This document shows positions 1 through 7,397 of a DNA stretch of 49,168 nt, in pieces. Origin of the DNA: Pseudomonas sp. (lineage in GTDB: Bacteria > Pseudomonadota > Gammaproteobacteria > Pseudomonadales > Pseudomonadaceae); the NCBI RefSeq assembly GCF_028293835.1, contig NZ_JAQGNX010000179.1, positions 1 to 49,168 on the forward strand, in the 5' to 3' direction. The notes beneath the pieces were generated by a model. The model ran no database searches, was not told where the DNA came from, and saw only the letters and a program-made list of their open reading frames with translations. Position 1 is the stretch's first letter. Each line of letters begins with the position of its first letter. A program made the translations under genes and the position numbers.

Positions 1-320
1 TGCAGAACGGCGACAACTTCAAACACCTGTACGCCCTGGCAGACAAGCTGGGCGCAGCGGTGGGCGCTTCCCGCGCTGCGGTTGACGCAGGTTTTGTTCC
101 CAACGACATGCAGGTCGGTCAGACCGGAAAAATCGTTGCGCCGCAGCTGTACATCGCGGTCGGTATATCCGGTGCGATCCAGCATTTGGCCGGTATGAAA
201 GATTCGAAAGTGATCGTGGCGATCAATAAAGACGAAGAAGCACCGATTTTCCAGGTGGCTGATTACGGCCTGGTGGCTGATTTGTTCGAAGCCGTACCTG
301 AGCTTGAGGGGATGCTCTGA
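1..320 (+). CDS. etfA: Electron transfer flavoprotein alpha subunit, 3' part
   Basis: This is the C-terminal part (about 105 residues) of EtfA, the FAD-binding subunit that takes electrons from acyl-CoA dehydrogenases and passes them to ETF-ubiquinone oxidoreductase. The reading frame is open from base 3 and the start lies before the window. The FAD-domain signatures are visible: GASRAAVDAGF, the QVGQTGKIVAP loop, and IAVGISGAIQH followed by VIVAINKDEEAPIF. The sequence is very close to what I know from Pseudomonas EtfA. It ends in a TGA followed by a strong hairpin. It is probably the housekeeping copy next to the catabolic cluster, though it would serve the many acyl-CoA dehydrogenases encoded here. 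Confidence 0.96.
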   Translation, partial: QNGDNFKHLYALADKLGAAVGASRAAVDAGFVPNDMQVGQTGKIVAPQLYIAVGISGAIQHLAGMKDSKVIVAINKDEEAPIFQVADYGLVADLFEAVPELEGML

Positions 321-328
321 TAAATGAA

Positions 329-352
329 AAGGACGAGCGTGTGCTCGTCCTT
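329..352 (+). terminator. Intrinsic terminator after etfA
   Basis: A perfect 10-bp stem (AAGGACGAGC / GCTCGTCCTT) with a GTGT loop starts 9 bases after the etfA stop and is followed by a short T-containing run. It separates etfA from the leftward catabolic genes. Confidence 0.8.
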
Positions 353-405
353 ATCTTAAACATCAGCAATAGGCCTCTCATGGTTCACCGTGAGGGGTTT
401 GATCG

Positions 406-1731
406 TCAGGCTTCTATCTTCCCGTCTTCTTTAGACACTTGGCTGAACATCTGGATGATGTCCCCGGAGGTTACGCAGCGACGGGTCTCGCCTTCCGCCA
501 ATGGCGCAGGGCCGCCGAACGATTGAGGGCTGGTATCGATATGGCCGGCTTGGGCCCGTAGCGCCGCCACGGTGCAGTTTTCCCGACCGCCTTTCATGGC
601 GAATGCGTCGAAATTGTAGAGGCGCATTGCATTGCCATGGGTAATTTTTTCGATCACACGGGAAGACAGGTGCGAGACCGTTTCGATCAAGCGATCGGCA
701 CACTCGGGCCAAACAGTATCGGAATGGGGGTAGTCACATTCGTATGCCACGTTGTCCTCACCAATGTCGTCAAGGTTCTTCAACCCGAATTTATCGTCGA
801 TGAAACACGTCAGGAAGTGCTCGCGGAAGACGTCGCTGGGTTTTTTATTACCGAAGTTAGCGTAGGTCCAGGCTTTGTGATGCTCGTTTACGAAGTCCGC
901 ACGTTCGAGAAAATAAGGTATCCAGCCGATGCCACCCTCGGACAGCGCGATCTTCAAATCGGGATAGCGCTGCAGGGCCTTGAGGTGCAGCCAATCTGCT
1001 GCCGAATTGACGATGGAGATCGGCATGGTGATGATCCACGCGTCGATCGGCGAGCCCATCGAGGCATGTGGGGCTTGGGCACCCGAGCCGATGTGAATAT
1101 TGATGACTACTTTGTTATCTGCACAGACTTTCCACAGCGGTTCCCAGTGCGCGTCATGCAGGCTGGGCTGACCCTTGAGCGAGGGGTTATCGGTGAAGCT
1201 GATGGCATGGCAGCCTTTGGCAACCACGCGTTTGATTTCTTCGACGGTGGCGGCGACGTCCCAGTAAGGCACGATGGCGTTGGGGATATTGCGCCCTGGG
1301 AAACTGCCGCACCACTCATCGATATGCCAGTCGTTGTAAGCCTTGAGCAAGGCCAGCGCATTGCGCTTGTTATCGAACTGATGGAAAAGACTCCCATCGA
1401 AGGTTACAACGCTCGGAAAGTTCAATGAAGCCAACAACCCATTGGCGTTCATGTCATCAATCCGGGATTTGATATCCCATGCGCCTTTACGCATCTGCTC
1501 GAACGAAATCGGTTCACAACCATATTCTTCGCGGTTACGACCTACGACGGCATTCAAGCCGATATTGCCAGCGCGACGGCCTTCGAATAGCCAATAATCC
1601 GCGCCGTTCTTGTCTTTGAGAACCTTGGGTGCGAAGGTTTTTTGCTCGACCGTCAGGTGTTGATCGAACATGGTGGGAGGCTCTACGATGTGGTCATCCA
1701 CACTTATCAGAATCAAGTCATCGACTTTCAT
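406..1731 (-). CDS. Amidohydrolase-2 family metal-dependent hydrolase
   Basis: A TIM-barrel metal-dependent hydrolase of the amidohydrolase-2 (PF04909, ACMSD-like) family, 441 residues. Members hydrolyse or decarboxylate C-C or C-N bonds of ring-cleavage and cyclic-acid intermediates; the reaction here cannot be named. The N-terminal metal motif SVDDHIVEPP (D12, H14) and the C-terminal DYPHSD motif (333-338) with the metal-binding aspartate are both visible. The start chosen is the ATG at 1731, preceded by GGAGA at 9 bases; the longer frame to 1848 begins with TTG and would run close to the operator. It lies 225 bases downstream of the rubredoxin gene but has its own 21-bp operator at 1853-1873, so it is probably transcribed separately as well. 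A second family member lies at 18231-19421. Confidence 0.85.
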   Translation of the reverse strand: MKVDDLILISVDDHIVEPPTMFDQHLTVEQKTFAPKVLKDKNGADYWLFEGRRAGNIGLNAVVGRNREEYGCEPISFEQMRKGAWDIKSRIDDMNANGLLASLNFPSVVTFDGSLFHQFDNKRNALALLKAYNDWHIDEWCGSFPGRNIPNAIVPYWDVAATVEEIKRVVAKGCHAISFTDNPSLKGQPSLHDAHWEPLWKVCADNKVVINIHIGSGAQAPHASMGSPIDAWIITMPISIVNSAADWLHLKALQRYPDLKIALSEGGIGWIPYFLERADFVNEHHKAWTYANFGNKKPSDVFREHFLTCFIDDKFGLKNLDDIGEDNVAYECDYPHSDTVWPECADRLIETVSHLSSRVIEKITHGNAMRLYNFDAFAMKGGRENCTVAALRAQAGHIDTSPQSFGGPAPLAEGETRRCVTSGDIIQMFSQVSKEDGKIEA

Positions 1732-1852
1732 TGGCTGCTGTCTCCATTTCGCATGCTGCCGCTGGCCGAATGAGGCCAGCTTCACTGGCTGCTTCAGGTT
1801 GTTGTTATTGGCTGGAAGAACGTTAAGGCTTTTAAATAAAATCGGCAAGTAA

Positions 1853-1873
1853 TAACAGACACTATGTCAGTTA
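1853..1873. promoter_or_regulatory. 21-bp operator O1
   Basis: Half-sites TAACAGAC and GTCAGTTA around a 5-base spacer (15 of 16 arm positions match the consensus TAACTGAC-N5-GTCAGTTA). It lies 121 bases upstream of the amidohydrolase ATG, between two co-oriented genes, and so marks an internal promoter. Confidence 0.8.
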
Positions 1874-1955
1874 ATGAGCCGATTTTGTGGTTTTTGCGAG
1901 GCGGCGACGCTCGGCCGCTCCGGATGGGCGTGGGGATATCGCCCCGTTCACGGAT

Positions 1956-2123
1956 TCAAGCTAATTCCAGCATGGCGAAATCTTCTTTCGTCGCGCCGCA
2001 TTCCGGGCATGCCCAGTCGTCCGGCACATCCTCCCAACGGGTGCCGGCCGGTATACCTTCGGCAGGGGCACCCAGCGCTTCGTCATAGACATAGCTGCAA
2101 AAAAAACATTGCCATCTCTTCAT
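1956..2123 (-). CDS. Rubredoxin
   Basis: A 55-residue rubredoxin, a small one-electron carrier with a Fe(Cys)4 site. Both knuckles are present: C6-F-F-C9 and C39-P-E-C42-G, with the usual GIPAGTRWEDVPDDW segment between them. The start is the ATG at 2123; a longer frame to 2156 would add an untypical N-terminus. Rubredoxins of this type serve AlkB-type hydroxylases, cytochromes P450 or other oxidases, but neither such an enzyme nor a rubredoxin reductase is encoded in the window, so its partner is elsewhere. It follows the MaoC gene in the leftward operon SDR, MaoC, rubredoxin. Confidence 0.93.
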   Translation of the reverse strand: MKRWQCFFCSYVYDEALGAPAEGIPAGTRWEDVPDDWACPECGATKEDFAMLELA

Positions 2124-2169
2124 GATTTTCAGGCGTTCCGTCCAGGTAAAAAACAAGGGAGTAAAATGC

Positions 2170-2226
2170 TTATTCCATGCGCACAGTGATCTTCTCTTCT
2201 GGGAACTTCACCGGGTAGGAGTAGGT
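2170..2226 (-). pseudogene. In-frame 18-codon tail after the MaoC stop
   Basis: Directly after the TGA of the MaoC gene (2227-2229) the same frame stays open for 18 codons (TYSYPVKFPEEKITVRME) and ends in TAA. It has no start codon of its own near its beginning. It may be the old C-terminus of the MaoC protein cut off by a nonsense change, a leftover of a lost gene, or chance. The peptide is charged and looks protein-like, but I do not recognise it. Confidence 0.3.
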
Positions 2227-2703
2227 TCAACGCGACAGGTTGGCCTTGCCTTTCACCAGACGTAGCGGGGTGTAAATCATCACCACCGTACCGTCCTGCT
2301 TGACGACCCGATTCCGGGTGCGGACTAGCCCCATGCCGGGTTTACCCTTGCTCGGGCGGGATTCCAGAACCTCCACTTCGACGTGCACGGTGTCGCCCGC
2401 AAAGGTCGGGGCTTTGATGTCCAGCTCCATGCTCAGAAATGCCACGCCGACGCCTTGTAACGCTGTTTGAAACAGCAGCCCTTCGGCGAAACAGAACACC
2501 TGGCCGCCCGGCACCAGCCGTCCGCTAAACCCGGCGTCCTTAAGGAATTCAACGTTGGTGAACAGCACTTCGAGCATGCCGGTACTGGAAATAAAATTGA
2601 CGATATCAGCTTCGGTGATCGTTCGGCCAAGGGTCTGGAAGGTTCTACCCTCCGGCAGCTCCTCCCAGGGAAAGCCGACGCCAACGGTCTCTAAATCACT
2701 CAT
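2227..2703 (-). CDS. MaoC-like hot-dog dehydratase, single domain
   Basis: A single hot-dog domain protein of the MaoC dehydratase family, 158 residues. The family hydrates 2-enoyl-CoA to (R)-3-hydroxyacyl-CoA. The fold signatures GRTITEADIVNFISSTG (about residues 26-42) and GRLVPGGQVFCFAEGLL are clear. The classical catalytic motif GDxNPLH is not present; the corresponding segment reads SSTGMLEVLFTNVEF, as in a subgroup of MaoC proteins of uncertain activity. It may therefore work as part of a heteromer or on an unusual substrate. It sits 36 bases downstream of the SDR gene in the same operon and upstream of the rubredoxin gene. An 18-codon open tail follows its stop. Confidence 0.82.
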   Translation of the reverse strand: MSDLETVGVGFPWEELPEGRTFQTLGRTITEADIVNFISSTGMLEVLFTNVEFLKDAGFSGRLVPGGQVFCFAEGLLFQTALQGVGVAFLSMELDIKAPTFAGDTVHVEVEVLESRPSKGKPGMGLVRTRNRVVKQDGTVVMIYTPLRLVKGKANLSR

Positions 2704-2739
2704 AAGGGTGTCCTTTTCAGTTTAAGACGTCACGCTCGC

Positions 2740-3642
2740 TCAGATCGGGTCCCACGTAGTGAGGTCTGGCGAGGGAATGTTGTCGTAGAAAAATGTCTGC
2801 ATGGCCGGAATTGCGTGTTCGGCAATGGTTTCAGGAGTCCAGCCGTCGCTGCGGTGCACCGAGCGCGTCACCCTTGATTGTGAAAACAGGTAGATCTCGT
2901 TGGCCCGAACACCGAAAATCTGCCCGGACACCCCCGCACCGGCATCGCTTGCCAGGTAAATGGCGAGAGGCGCGATCTTGCGTGGCTCCATGGTTTTGAG
3001 CTTTTCCATGCGTGCGGCGGCTTCAGGTGTATCGGTGGGGACGGACGCCGTCATCGCGGTCCACGCCCACGGTGCAATGCAGTTTGAGCGAACGTTGTAA
3101 CGCTTCATGTCCAACGCGATGCTTTTTGACAACCCCACCACGGCCATCTTCGCGGCTGCGTAATTGGCTTGCCCAGGATTGCCGATCAGGCCGCTGGTGG
3201 ACGTCATGTGCACGTAACAGCCGCTGGCTTGGCTCTTGAAATGTGGCGCTGCGGCCCGAGCGACATAAAACGAGCCGTTGAGGTGAACATCAATCACGGC
3301 CTGCCATTCTTCCAGGCTCATGTTGAAGAAAAAACGATCGCGCACGATGCCCGCATTATTGATCACGGTGTCTATTTGACCGAATTGGTCCAGCGCGCAC
3401 TCAATGATGCGGTGAGCTGAATCCCACTGGGCTACGCTTTCAATACTGGCGACCGCTTCGCCACCCGCTTGACGAATCTCGCTGGCCACGGCTTCCGCAG
3501 CGCTGCCGCCTTGCTGGGTGCGACCCAGATCGTTGACAACTACACGAGCGCCTTGTGCCGCAAAAGCAAGTGCGTATTCTCGGCCAATACCACTCCCTGC
3601 GCCGGTGATTACAACGACCTTGTCTTGAACCATATTGGGCAT
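2740..3642 (-). CDS. SDR dehydrogenase, (R)-3-hydroxyacyl-CoA type
   Basis: A short-chain dehydrogenase/reductase of 300 residues, resembling the N-terminal dehydrogenase domain of peroxisomal multifunctional enzyme 2 (HSD17B4/FOX2), which oxidises (R)-3-hydroxyacyl-CoA. Visible motifs: TGAGSGIG at 13-20, VVVNDLG with an NAD-type aspartate near 38, NNAG at 95-98, serines 148/150 and the Y161-x3-K165 pair. A C-terminal extension of about 70 residues goes beyond the classical 250. The ATG at 3642 is preferred over 3648 because AGGAG lies 6 bases before it and directly touches the earlier ATG. It heads the leftward operon with MaoC and rubredoxin, and pairs naturally with MaoC-type hydration. 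Operator O2 lies 71 bases upstream. Confidence 0.88.
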   Translation of the reverse strand: MPNMVQDKVVVITGAGSGIGREYALAFAAQGARVVVNDLGRTQQGGSAAEAVASEIRQAGGEAVASIESVAQWDSAHRIIECALDQFGQIDTVINNAGIVRDRFFFNMSLEEWQAVIDVHLNGSFYVARAAAPHFKSQASGCYVHMTSTSGLIGNPGQANYAAAKMAVVGLSKSIALDMKRYNVRSNCIAPWAWTAMTASVPTDTPEAAARMEKLKTMEPRKIAPLAIYLASDAGAGVSGQIFGVRANEIYLFSQSRVTRSVHRSDGWTPETIAEHAIPAMQTFFYDNIPSPDLTTWDPI

Positions 3643-3708
3643 GCCCATCTCCTGGTGTGATGCGATAGCTGCAACGCATTTATGTCGTTGCTGGCACTGG
3701 ATGCTAGC

Positions 3709-3738
3709 ACTATAACTGTCATTATGTCAGTTATGTAA
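3709..3738 (-). promoter_or_regulatory. Candidate promoter of the SDR operon overlapping O2
   Basis: Reading leftward, TTACAT (-35 like) and TATAGT (-10 like) are 18 bases apart and enclose nearly all of operator O2. This is the classical arrangement for repression by blocking polymerase. Only the -10 is a good match. Confidence 0.4.
3713..3733. promoter_or_regulatory. 21-bp operator O2
   Basis: Half-sites TAACTGTC and GTCAGTTA with a 5-base A/T spacer (15/16 match). It sits between the divergent SDR operon and the TetR gene, so it could control both, including autoregulation of the TetR protein. Confidence 0.85.
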
Positions 3739-3952
3739 TTCCACTATTCGCACCGTAAACGCAAAGGTTCACAAGTATTCCGGAGGGTGTAGAGTTGGCA
3801 AGGTACTTGCGTAGATGAGGCGGTTTCTATAGCGTTCGGCTCATAGCTGTTCGATTGTTGTTTTTTTGTAGGCTTAAATCCGGTCCTTCAGACCTTCGGC
3901 TTGCACAACCCCGTTGTTCTTTTATTTGAATTTGATAGAGCGAAACACACCC

Positions 3953-4711
3953 ATGGCAAACGACATCACAATGAATAAACAGGGTCAGACGCTCGGACGC
4001 AAAGGTCTGGAGACCCGCCAACGGCTGATGTTTGCTTCCCGTCGATTGCTCTATACGCACCCTCTGCCGGACATCACTGCGGTGGCTATTTCCAAGGCCG
4101 CGAACACCTCATCCGCCAGTTTTTATATGTATTTCGATGATGTACAGGATGTCTTGTATGCCCTGAGCCTGGAGGCGGGGGAGGAGATGGCTGAAGTGGC
4201 AAAGCTGTTGGAGCGGCCGTGGGATCACACCCGGTCTGAGGAAGAGGCCTTACGAATCATCGAGTCGCTGAATCAGGTCTGGAGCCGCCACCGGGAAGTG
4301 CTGCGCTATCGCAACCTTGAGGCGGATCGCGGTGATCCGCGTTTCGAAGAGTTGCGAATGAATACCTACATTCCGTTCATCGAACGGTTTGCCAAGTTGA
4401 TCCTGGCGGTCAACCCGGCTATGGGCGGACGCAAGAAAGGCGATGCATATGCCGAAGCTACGGTGTTACATGCGGCCATGGAACGCCTCGCAGCACTTGA
4501 TCCGGTCGTGATGGAAAGGGGGCTGGGAGCCAAACGGGTCAATGCGGCGATTGCCCGCATCATCGTCCAAACGTTACGGGGCAGCGCTGCGGACAGCGAT
4601 AGCCCAGCAGACCCCGCATCGGCCACCAAACCCAAACGGGCTGCCAAGGCGACGAAGACCAAGGTCGAAGATAACGGAGCCGAGGGACCAGTGTCGACCG
4701 CTCACCCTTGA
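3953..4711 (+). CDS. TetR-family transcriptional regulator
   Basis: A TetR-family regulator of 252 residues. The DNA-binding domain is at the N-terminus: a helix around GLETRQRLMFASRRLLYT, then the helix-turn-helix at about 41-62 (ITAVAISKAANTSSASFYMY) and the FDDVQDVLYAL helix. The rest is the usual helical ligand domain, ending in a Lys/Ala-rich tail from about residue 225. The ATG at 3953 (MANDITMNK) is preferred to the one at 3914. It is the only TetR gene in the window and lies next to operator O2; by inference it is the regulator of the thirteen O-boxes, with an acyl-CoA intermediate as likely inducer. The 310-base upstream region holds O2 and a GCAAG-N3-CTTGC palindrome at 3798-3810. 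Its 3' end overlaps the convergent hydratase gene by 10 bases. Confidence 0.9.
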   Translation: MANDITMNKQGQTLGRKGLETRQRLMFASRRLLYTHPLPDITAVAISKAANTSSASFYMYFDDVQDVLYALSLEAGEEMAEVAKLLERPWDHTRSEEEALRIIESLNQVWSRHREVLRYRNLEADRGDPRFEELRMNTYIPFIERFAKLILAVNPAMGGRKKGDAYAEATVLHAAMERLAALDPVVMERGLGAKRVNAAIARIIVQTLRGSAADSDSPADPASATKPKRAAKATKTKVEDNGAEGPVSTAHP

Positions 4712-5571
4712 TTCTGGTCGCTTACCGCGAACTCGATAAACCCATGGCTCAGCACAGGTGCGTTGCGTTCGCACGCATGCATGTTGAAGACCGCTTGCCC
4801 GGTACGCACATGCCACAGGTCAAGCCGCATGGTTTCGCCAGTAAACATCGGTCCTGCATAGCGAACGCCGATGGCGCGTAGCCGATTTGGATCATTATCG
4901 CAGGCCAGTCTTAACGCCCCGCGCCCGGCCAGGCCGAAGCAGCCAACCCCACGCAGCATGTATTGCTGCCGGTTGGTATCGGCTTGTCCCGCGATTGCGA
5001 TATCGGCTGAAAGCTGGAACGGTGTTCCCGCGCCTTCCGGTGTACGAATTTCGATTGAACAATCGGCCGGCCGTTGCGGAATTTGATCGCGTGGAACAAC
5101 CGGTTGCGGTTGTCCACCGAACCCCCCGTTCGCACGCAGGACGGTAGTCACCTCGATGCTGATCAGGGGATTACCCAGCAAATCGCTCAGCCATTGAGTC
5201 TGCACCATGAGCGCGCCTTTTTCCGGGCCACGGTCAAAAATATCCTGGATTTTCTGGGTGACGATCACCGTACCTTCGGCGGGCAGGGGGCGATGGACTC
5301 GCAGGCTTTCTTGAGCATGAACCATTTGCTGCCAGACTATGCCAGTCTCCGTATTTTGCTGCCAAAACTCACCATCGGCCAACGCCACGGCACTCATGGG
5401 CAGGGCGAGCATTACGGGCTCGTCGTATAAGAACGGGTGGTCGGCAACCTGCCAGCCAGGGTCGATACCTGCGCCAAAGCCGCGGGCGAAACGGGCGCTG
5501 TCCTTTTTGTTATAAGACCGAGTGATAGCAGCGAATGGCCAGTTCATGAGTTTTTGATAGTCGAGGGGCAC
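4702..5571 (-). CDS. MaoC-like double hot-dog protein lacking hydratase catalytic residues
   Basis: A 289-residue two-hot-dog protein of the enoyl-CoA hydratase 2 family, homologous to the genes at 6433-7323 and 35321-36181. It shares the N-terminal DYQKLMNWPF segment, PLPAEG near 96-101, and LRANGGFGG. The active relatives carry GDxNPLHxDP; here the segment is SADIAIAGQADTN (188-200), so the aspartate remains (D190) but Asn and His are replaced by Ala192 and Gly195. It is therefore probably not an active hydratase by itself. The start is taken as GTG at 5571: GGAG lies 8 bases before it and the protein then begins M-P-L-D-Y like its relatives; the longer frame begins with TTG at 5592. It is the last gene of the leftward operon hydratase, crotonase, this gene. 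Confidence 0.82.
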   Translation of the reverse strand: MPLDYQKLMNWPFAAITRSYNKKDSARFARGFGAGIDPGWQVADHPFLYDEPVMLALPMSAVALADGEFWQQNTETGIVWQQMVHAQESLRVHRPLPAEGTVIVTQKIQDIFDRGPEKGALMVQTQWLSDLLGNPLISIEVTTVLRANGGFGGQPQPVVPRDQIPQRPADCSIEIRTPEGAGTPFQLSADIAIAGQADTNRQQYMLRGVGCFGLAGRGALRLACDNDPNRLRAIGVRYAGPMFTGETMRLDLWHVRTGQAVFNMHACERNAPVLSHGFIEFAVSDQNQG

Positions 5572-5632
5572 TGCGGTTGCTCCAGGCAGCAAAAGGGGGA
5601 CGGGCGAGCCCGAAGGCCTGCCCGATCATGAA

Positions 5633-6436
5633 TCAGGACCGTGCTTTCTTGGCCGCTTCCATTGACGCGTGCATGCCTGCGGCGGCCAGGGCGTAATGTT
5701 CGTTGGTGGAGGTGCTGAGAATATGGGTGTCGAAATGCGCCATCAACGAGTTACGGAATCCCATGATGTCGGCTGAGCGGTTGATCGATCGCTTAAGCAT
5801 GCGCAGGCCGATGGGCGGGGCTTTGGCAATGTGTTCGGCCATGTTCAGGGTAAACTGCTCCAACTCGTCTCGTGGCACAACATGGTTGACCATGCCCCAC
5901 TCTTTGGCTTCTGCGGCACTGATCTTCTGCCCGGTGAAGAGGAATTCCTTGGCTTTGCGAATACCCATTACCCACGGGTGAACCAAGGCTTCGACTGAGG
6001 CGGCGGCCAGGCTGTGGGCCACGGGGTCGCTGAAGAATGCATCGTCCGAAGCAATCATGATGTCGCACATGTTGGCGACCATGAAACCACCGGCAATACA
6101 GGCGCCCTGCACTTGGGCAATGGTGGGTTTTGGAAAGTCCCAGATACGCAGCGCATTGCCCAGGTAGTGCTCGCTTTCCCATAGCCAGTGTTGCTCGGGA
6201 GAAAAAGCCCCGCGTTTCTCCATGCCGTCAATCATGTCGTGGCCGGCGGAGAAGTGCTTACCCTTGGCGCCAATAATCAGCACCCGCACGTTGTCATCCT
6301 TTTTCGCCCGATCCAGTGCGTCGTCCAGCTCGGCCAGCAGGTTTTCTGATTCCGCGTTGGCCTGCGAGGGGCGATTGTGGCTGATCCTGGCGACATGACC
6401 GAGGATTTCGTAGGTGATATCTGAGTAATCCATCAT
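5633..6436 (-). CDS. Crotonase-family enoyl-CoA hydratase/isomerase
   Basis: A crotonase-superfamily protein of 267 residues. The first oxyanion-hole strand HFSAGHDM lies at 61-68 and the second at GACIAGGFMVANMCD. Typical hydratases have a catalytic glutamate in a PE motif after the second strand; here it reads SDPVAHSLAAASVE, so the first glutamate is missing, while the later KAKEFLFTG glutamate position is kept. Hydration is thus not certain; isomerase, hydrolase or retro-type chemistry is possible. Two adjacent ATGs (6436, 6433) follow AGGA; either may be used. It lies between two MaoC-type genes in one operon, 61 bases before the degenerate one and overlapping the end of the upstream hydratase gene by 4 bases. 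Confidence 0.85.
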   Translation of the reverse strand: MMDYSDITYEILGHVARISHNRPSQANAESENLLAELDDALDRAKKDDNVRVLIIGAKGKHFSAGHDMIDGMEKRGAFSPEQHWLWESEHYLGNALRIWDFPKPTIAQVQGACIAGGFMVANMCDIMIASDDAFFSDPVAHSLAAASVEALVHPWVMGIRKAKEFLFTGQKISAAEAKEWGMVNHVVPRDELEQFTLNMAEHIAKAPPIGLRMLKRSINRSADIMGFRNSLMAHFDTHILSTSTNEHYALAAAGMHASMEAAKKARS

Positions 6437-7323
6437 GGTTTTCCTATAGGCAGTGATGCGTCGAATTCAACATAACCATTGTTGAGAATGGTGATATTTC
6501 GCTGTGTAGCGAGCACCCTGAAGCACGCCTGACCGGCACTCTGATGCCAGACTTCAATGCGCAGCGTTTCGCCGGGGTACATGGGGGCGGCAAAGCGCAG
6601 GTTGAGGACTCGCAAGCGATTTGGGTCGTCGTGGCACAGTAGTTTCAGAACGGCTCTGCCGGCCATGCCATAACTGCTCATGCCATGCAGGATCGGCTTG
6701 TCGAAGCCGGCCATGGCTGCGAATGCCGGGTCGATATGCAACGGATTCAGATCGCCGGAAAGCCGGTAAATCACCGCCTGTTCCGGGCGACTGTCGAGCT
6801 CGATGCTTAGGTCGCACGGCCGGTCGGTGGGGATTGCATAAGGCTTGGGCTGACCGGTGGCCGTACCGCCGAACCCGCCGTTGCCGCGCATGAAGGTCGA
6901 CCAGGTCGAGGTGGCTAACAAGGTGTTGGTCTGCGCACAAAAAATCTGTCGCGACATGTACATGACCGCCCCTTTGTCGGCCCCCTTGTCGTAAATCTCA
7001 TCCACACGGTCGTGACCGATCACTTCGCCGTTGGCGGGAAGGGGGCTGTGCACAGTGAGGAATTGTTCGCCGTGCAAGACTTTAGTCAGGTCGATGCCGG
7101 TCTCGGGATCAGCCAGCCAGCCCGCCCCGCCTGCCAGGACCGTGGCCATTGTCGGCAGCGCTTTAAGTCCTTTTTCATAGACGTACTGTAAGTCTTCGGG
7201 CACCAGCGGGTTGCTGGTGGCGGCGCCTACGCCTAGTGCGTAGAGGATGGTGTCGCGGTCGGTGTACCGCTGCCTGGTCTCTGGAATGGGCCAGTTTTTT
7301 ATTCGTTCGTAATCGAATGGCAC
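6433..7323 (-). CDS. MaoC-like enoyl-CoA hydratase 2, two hot-dog domains
   Basis: A 296-residue double hot-dog enoyl-CoA hydratase, converting trans-2-enoyl-CoA to (R)-3-hydroxyacyl-CoA. The full hydratase-2 motif YRLSGDLNPLHIDP is present with D191, N193 and H196, followed by KPILHGMSSYGMAGRA. The N-terminal FDYERIKNWPIPETRQRY is typical of the HSD17B4-type hydratase half. The start is the GTG at 7323, with GAGGA 7 bases before it; this gives M-P-F-D-Y like its relatives. A longer frame to 7521 would run through operator O3 and is not believed. It heads the operon that continues with a crotonase and a hydratase homologue without catalytic residues; the two may form a heteromer. Confidence 0.9.
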   Translation of the reverse strand: MPFDYERIKNWPIPETRQRYTDRDTILYALGVGAATSNPLVPEDLQYVYEKGLKALPTMATVLAGGAGWLADPETGIDLTKVLHGEQFLTVHSPLPANGEVIGHDRVDEIYDKGADKGAVMYMSRQIFCAQTNTLLATSTWSTFMRGNGGFGGTATGQPKPYAIPTDRPCDLSIELDSRPEQAVIYRLSGDLNPLHIDPAFAAMAGFDKPILHGMSSYGMAGRAVLKLLCHDDPNRLRVLNLRFAAPMYPGETLRIEVWHQSAGQACFRVLATQRNITILNNGYVEFDASLPIGKP

Positions 7324-7376
7324 TTCGTATTCCTCGGCCGATTGATAGCTGAGGCATAGCATTGCTCTTAATCTAA

Positions 7377-7397
7377 AAACTGTCAAATAGTCAGTTA
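7377..7397. promoter_or_regulatory. 21-bp operator O3
   Basis: Half-sites AAACTGTC and GTCAGTTA with an A/T-rich 5-base spacer (14/16). It is in the shared upstream region of the leftward hydratase operon (start 7323) and the rightward SDR-thiolase operon (start 7560). Confidence 0.83.

Noticed and set aside
373..397. Hairpin CCTCTCA / TGAGGGG near the amidohydrolase 3' end
   Set aside because: The stem has a mismatch, a ten-base loop and no T-run, so it is too weak to call a terminator.
637..1428. 263-codon open frame on the plus strand inside the first amidohydrolase gene
   Set aside because: It is a shadow frame of a gene with clear motifs on the other strand and shows no recognisable domain of its own.
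3798..3810. KstR2-like operator
   Set aside because: The known KstR2 pattern has CAAG and CTTG with a two-base spacer; here the spacing is different, so a link with KstR2 is not supported.
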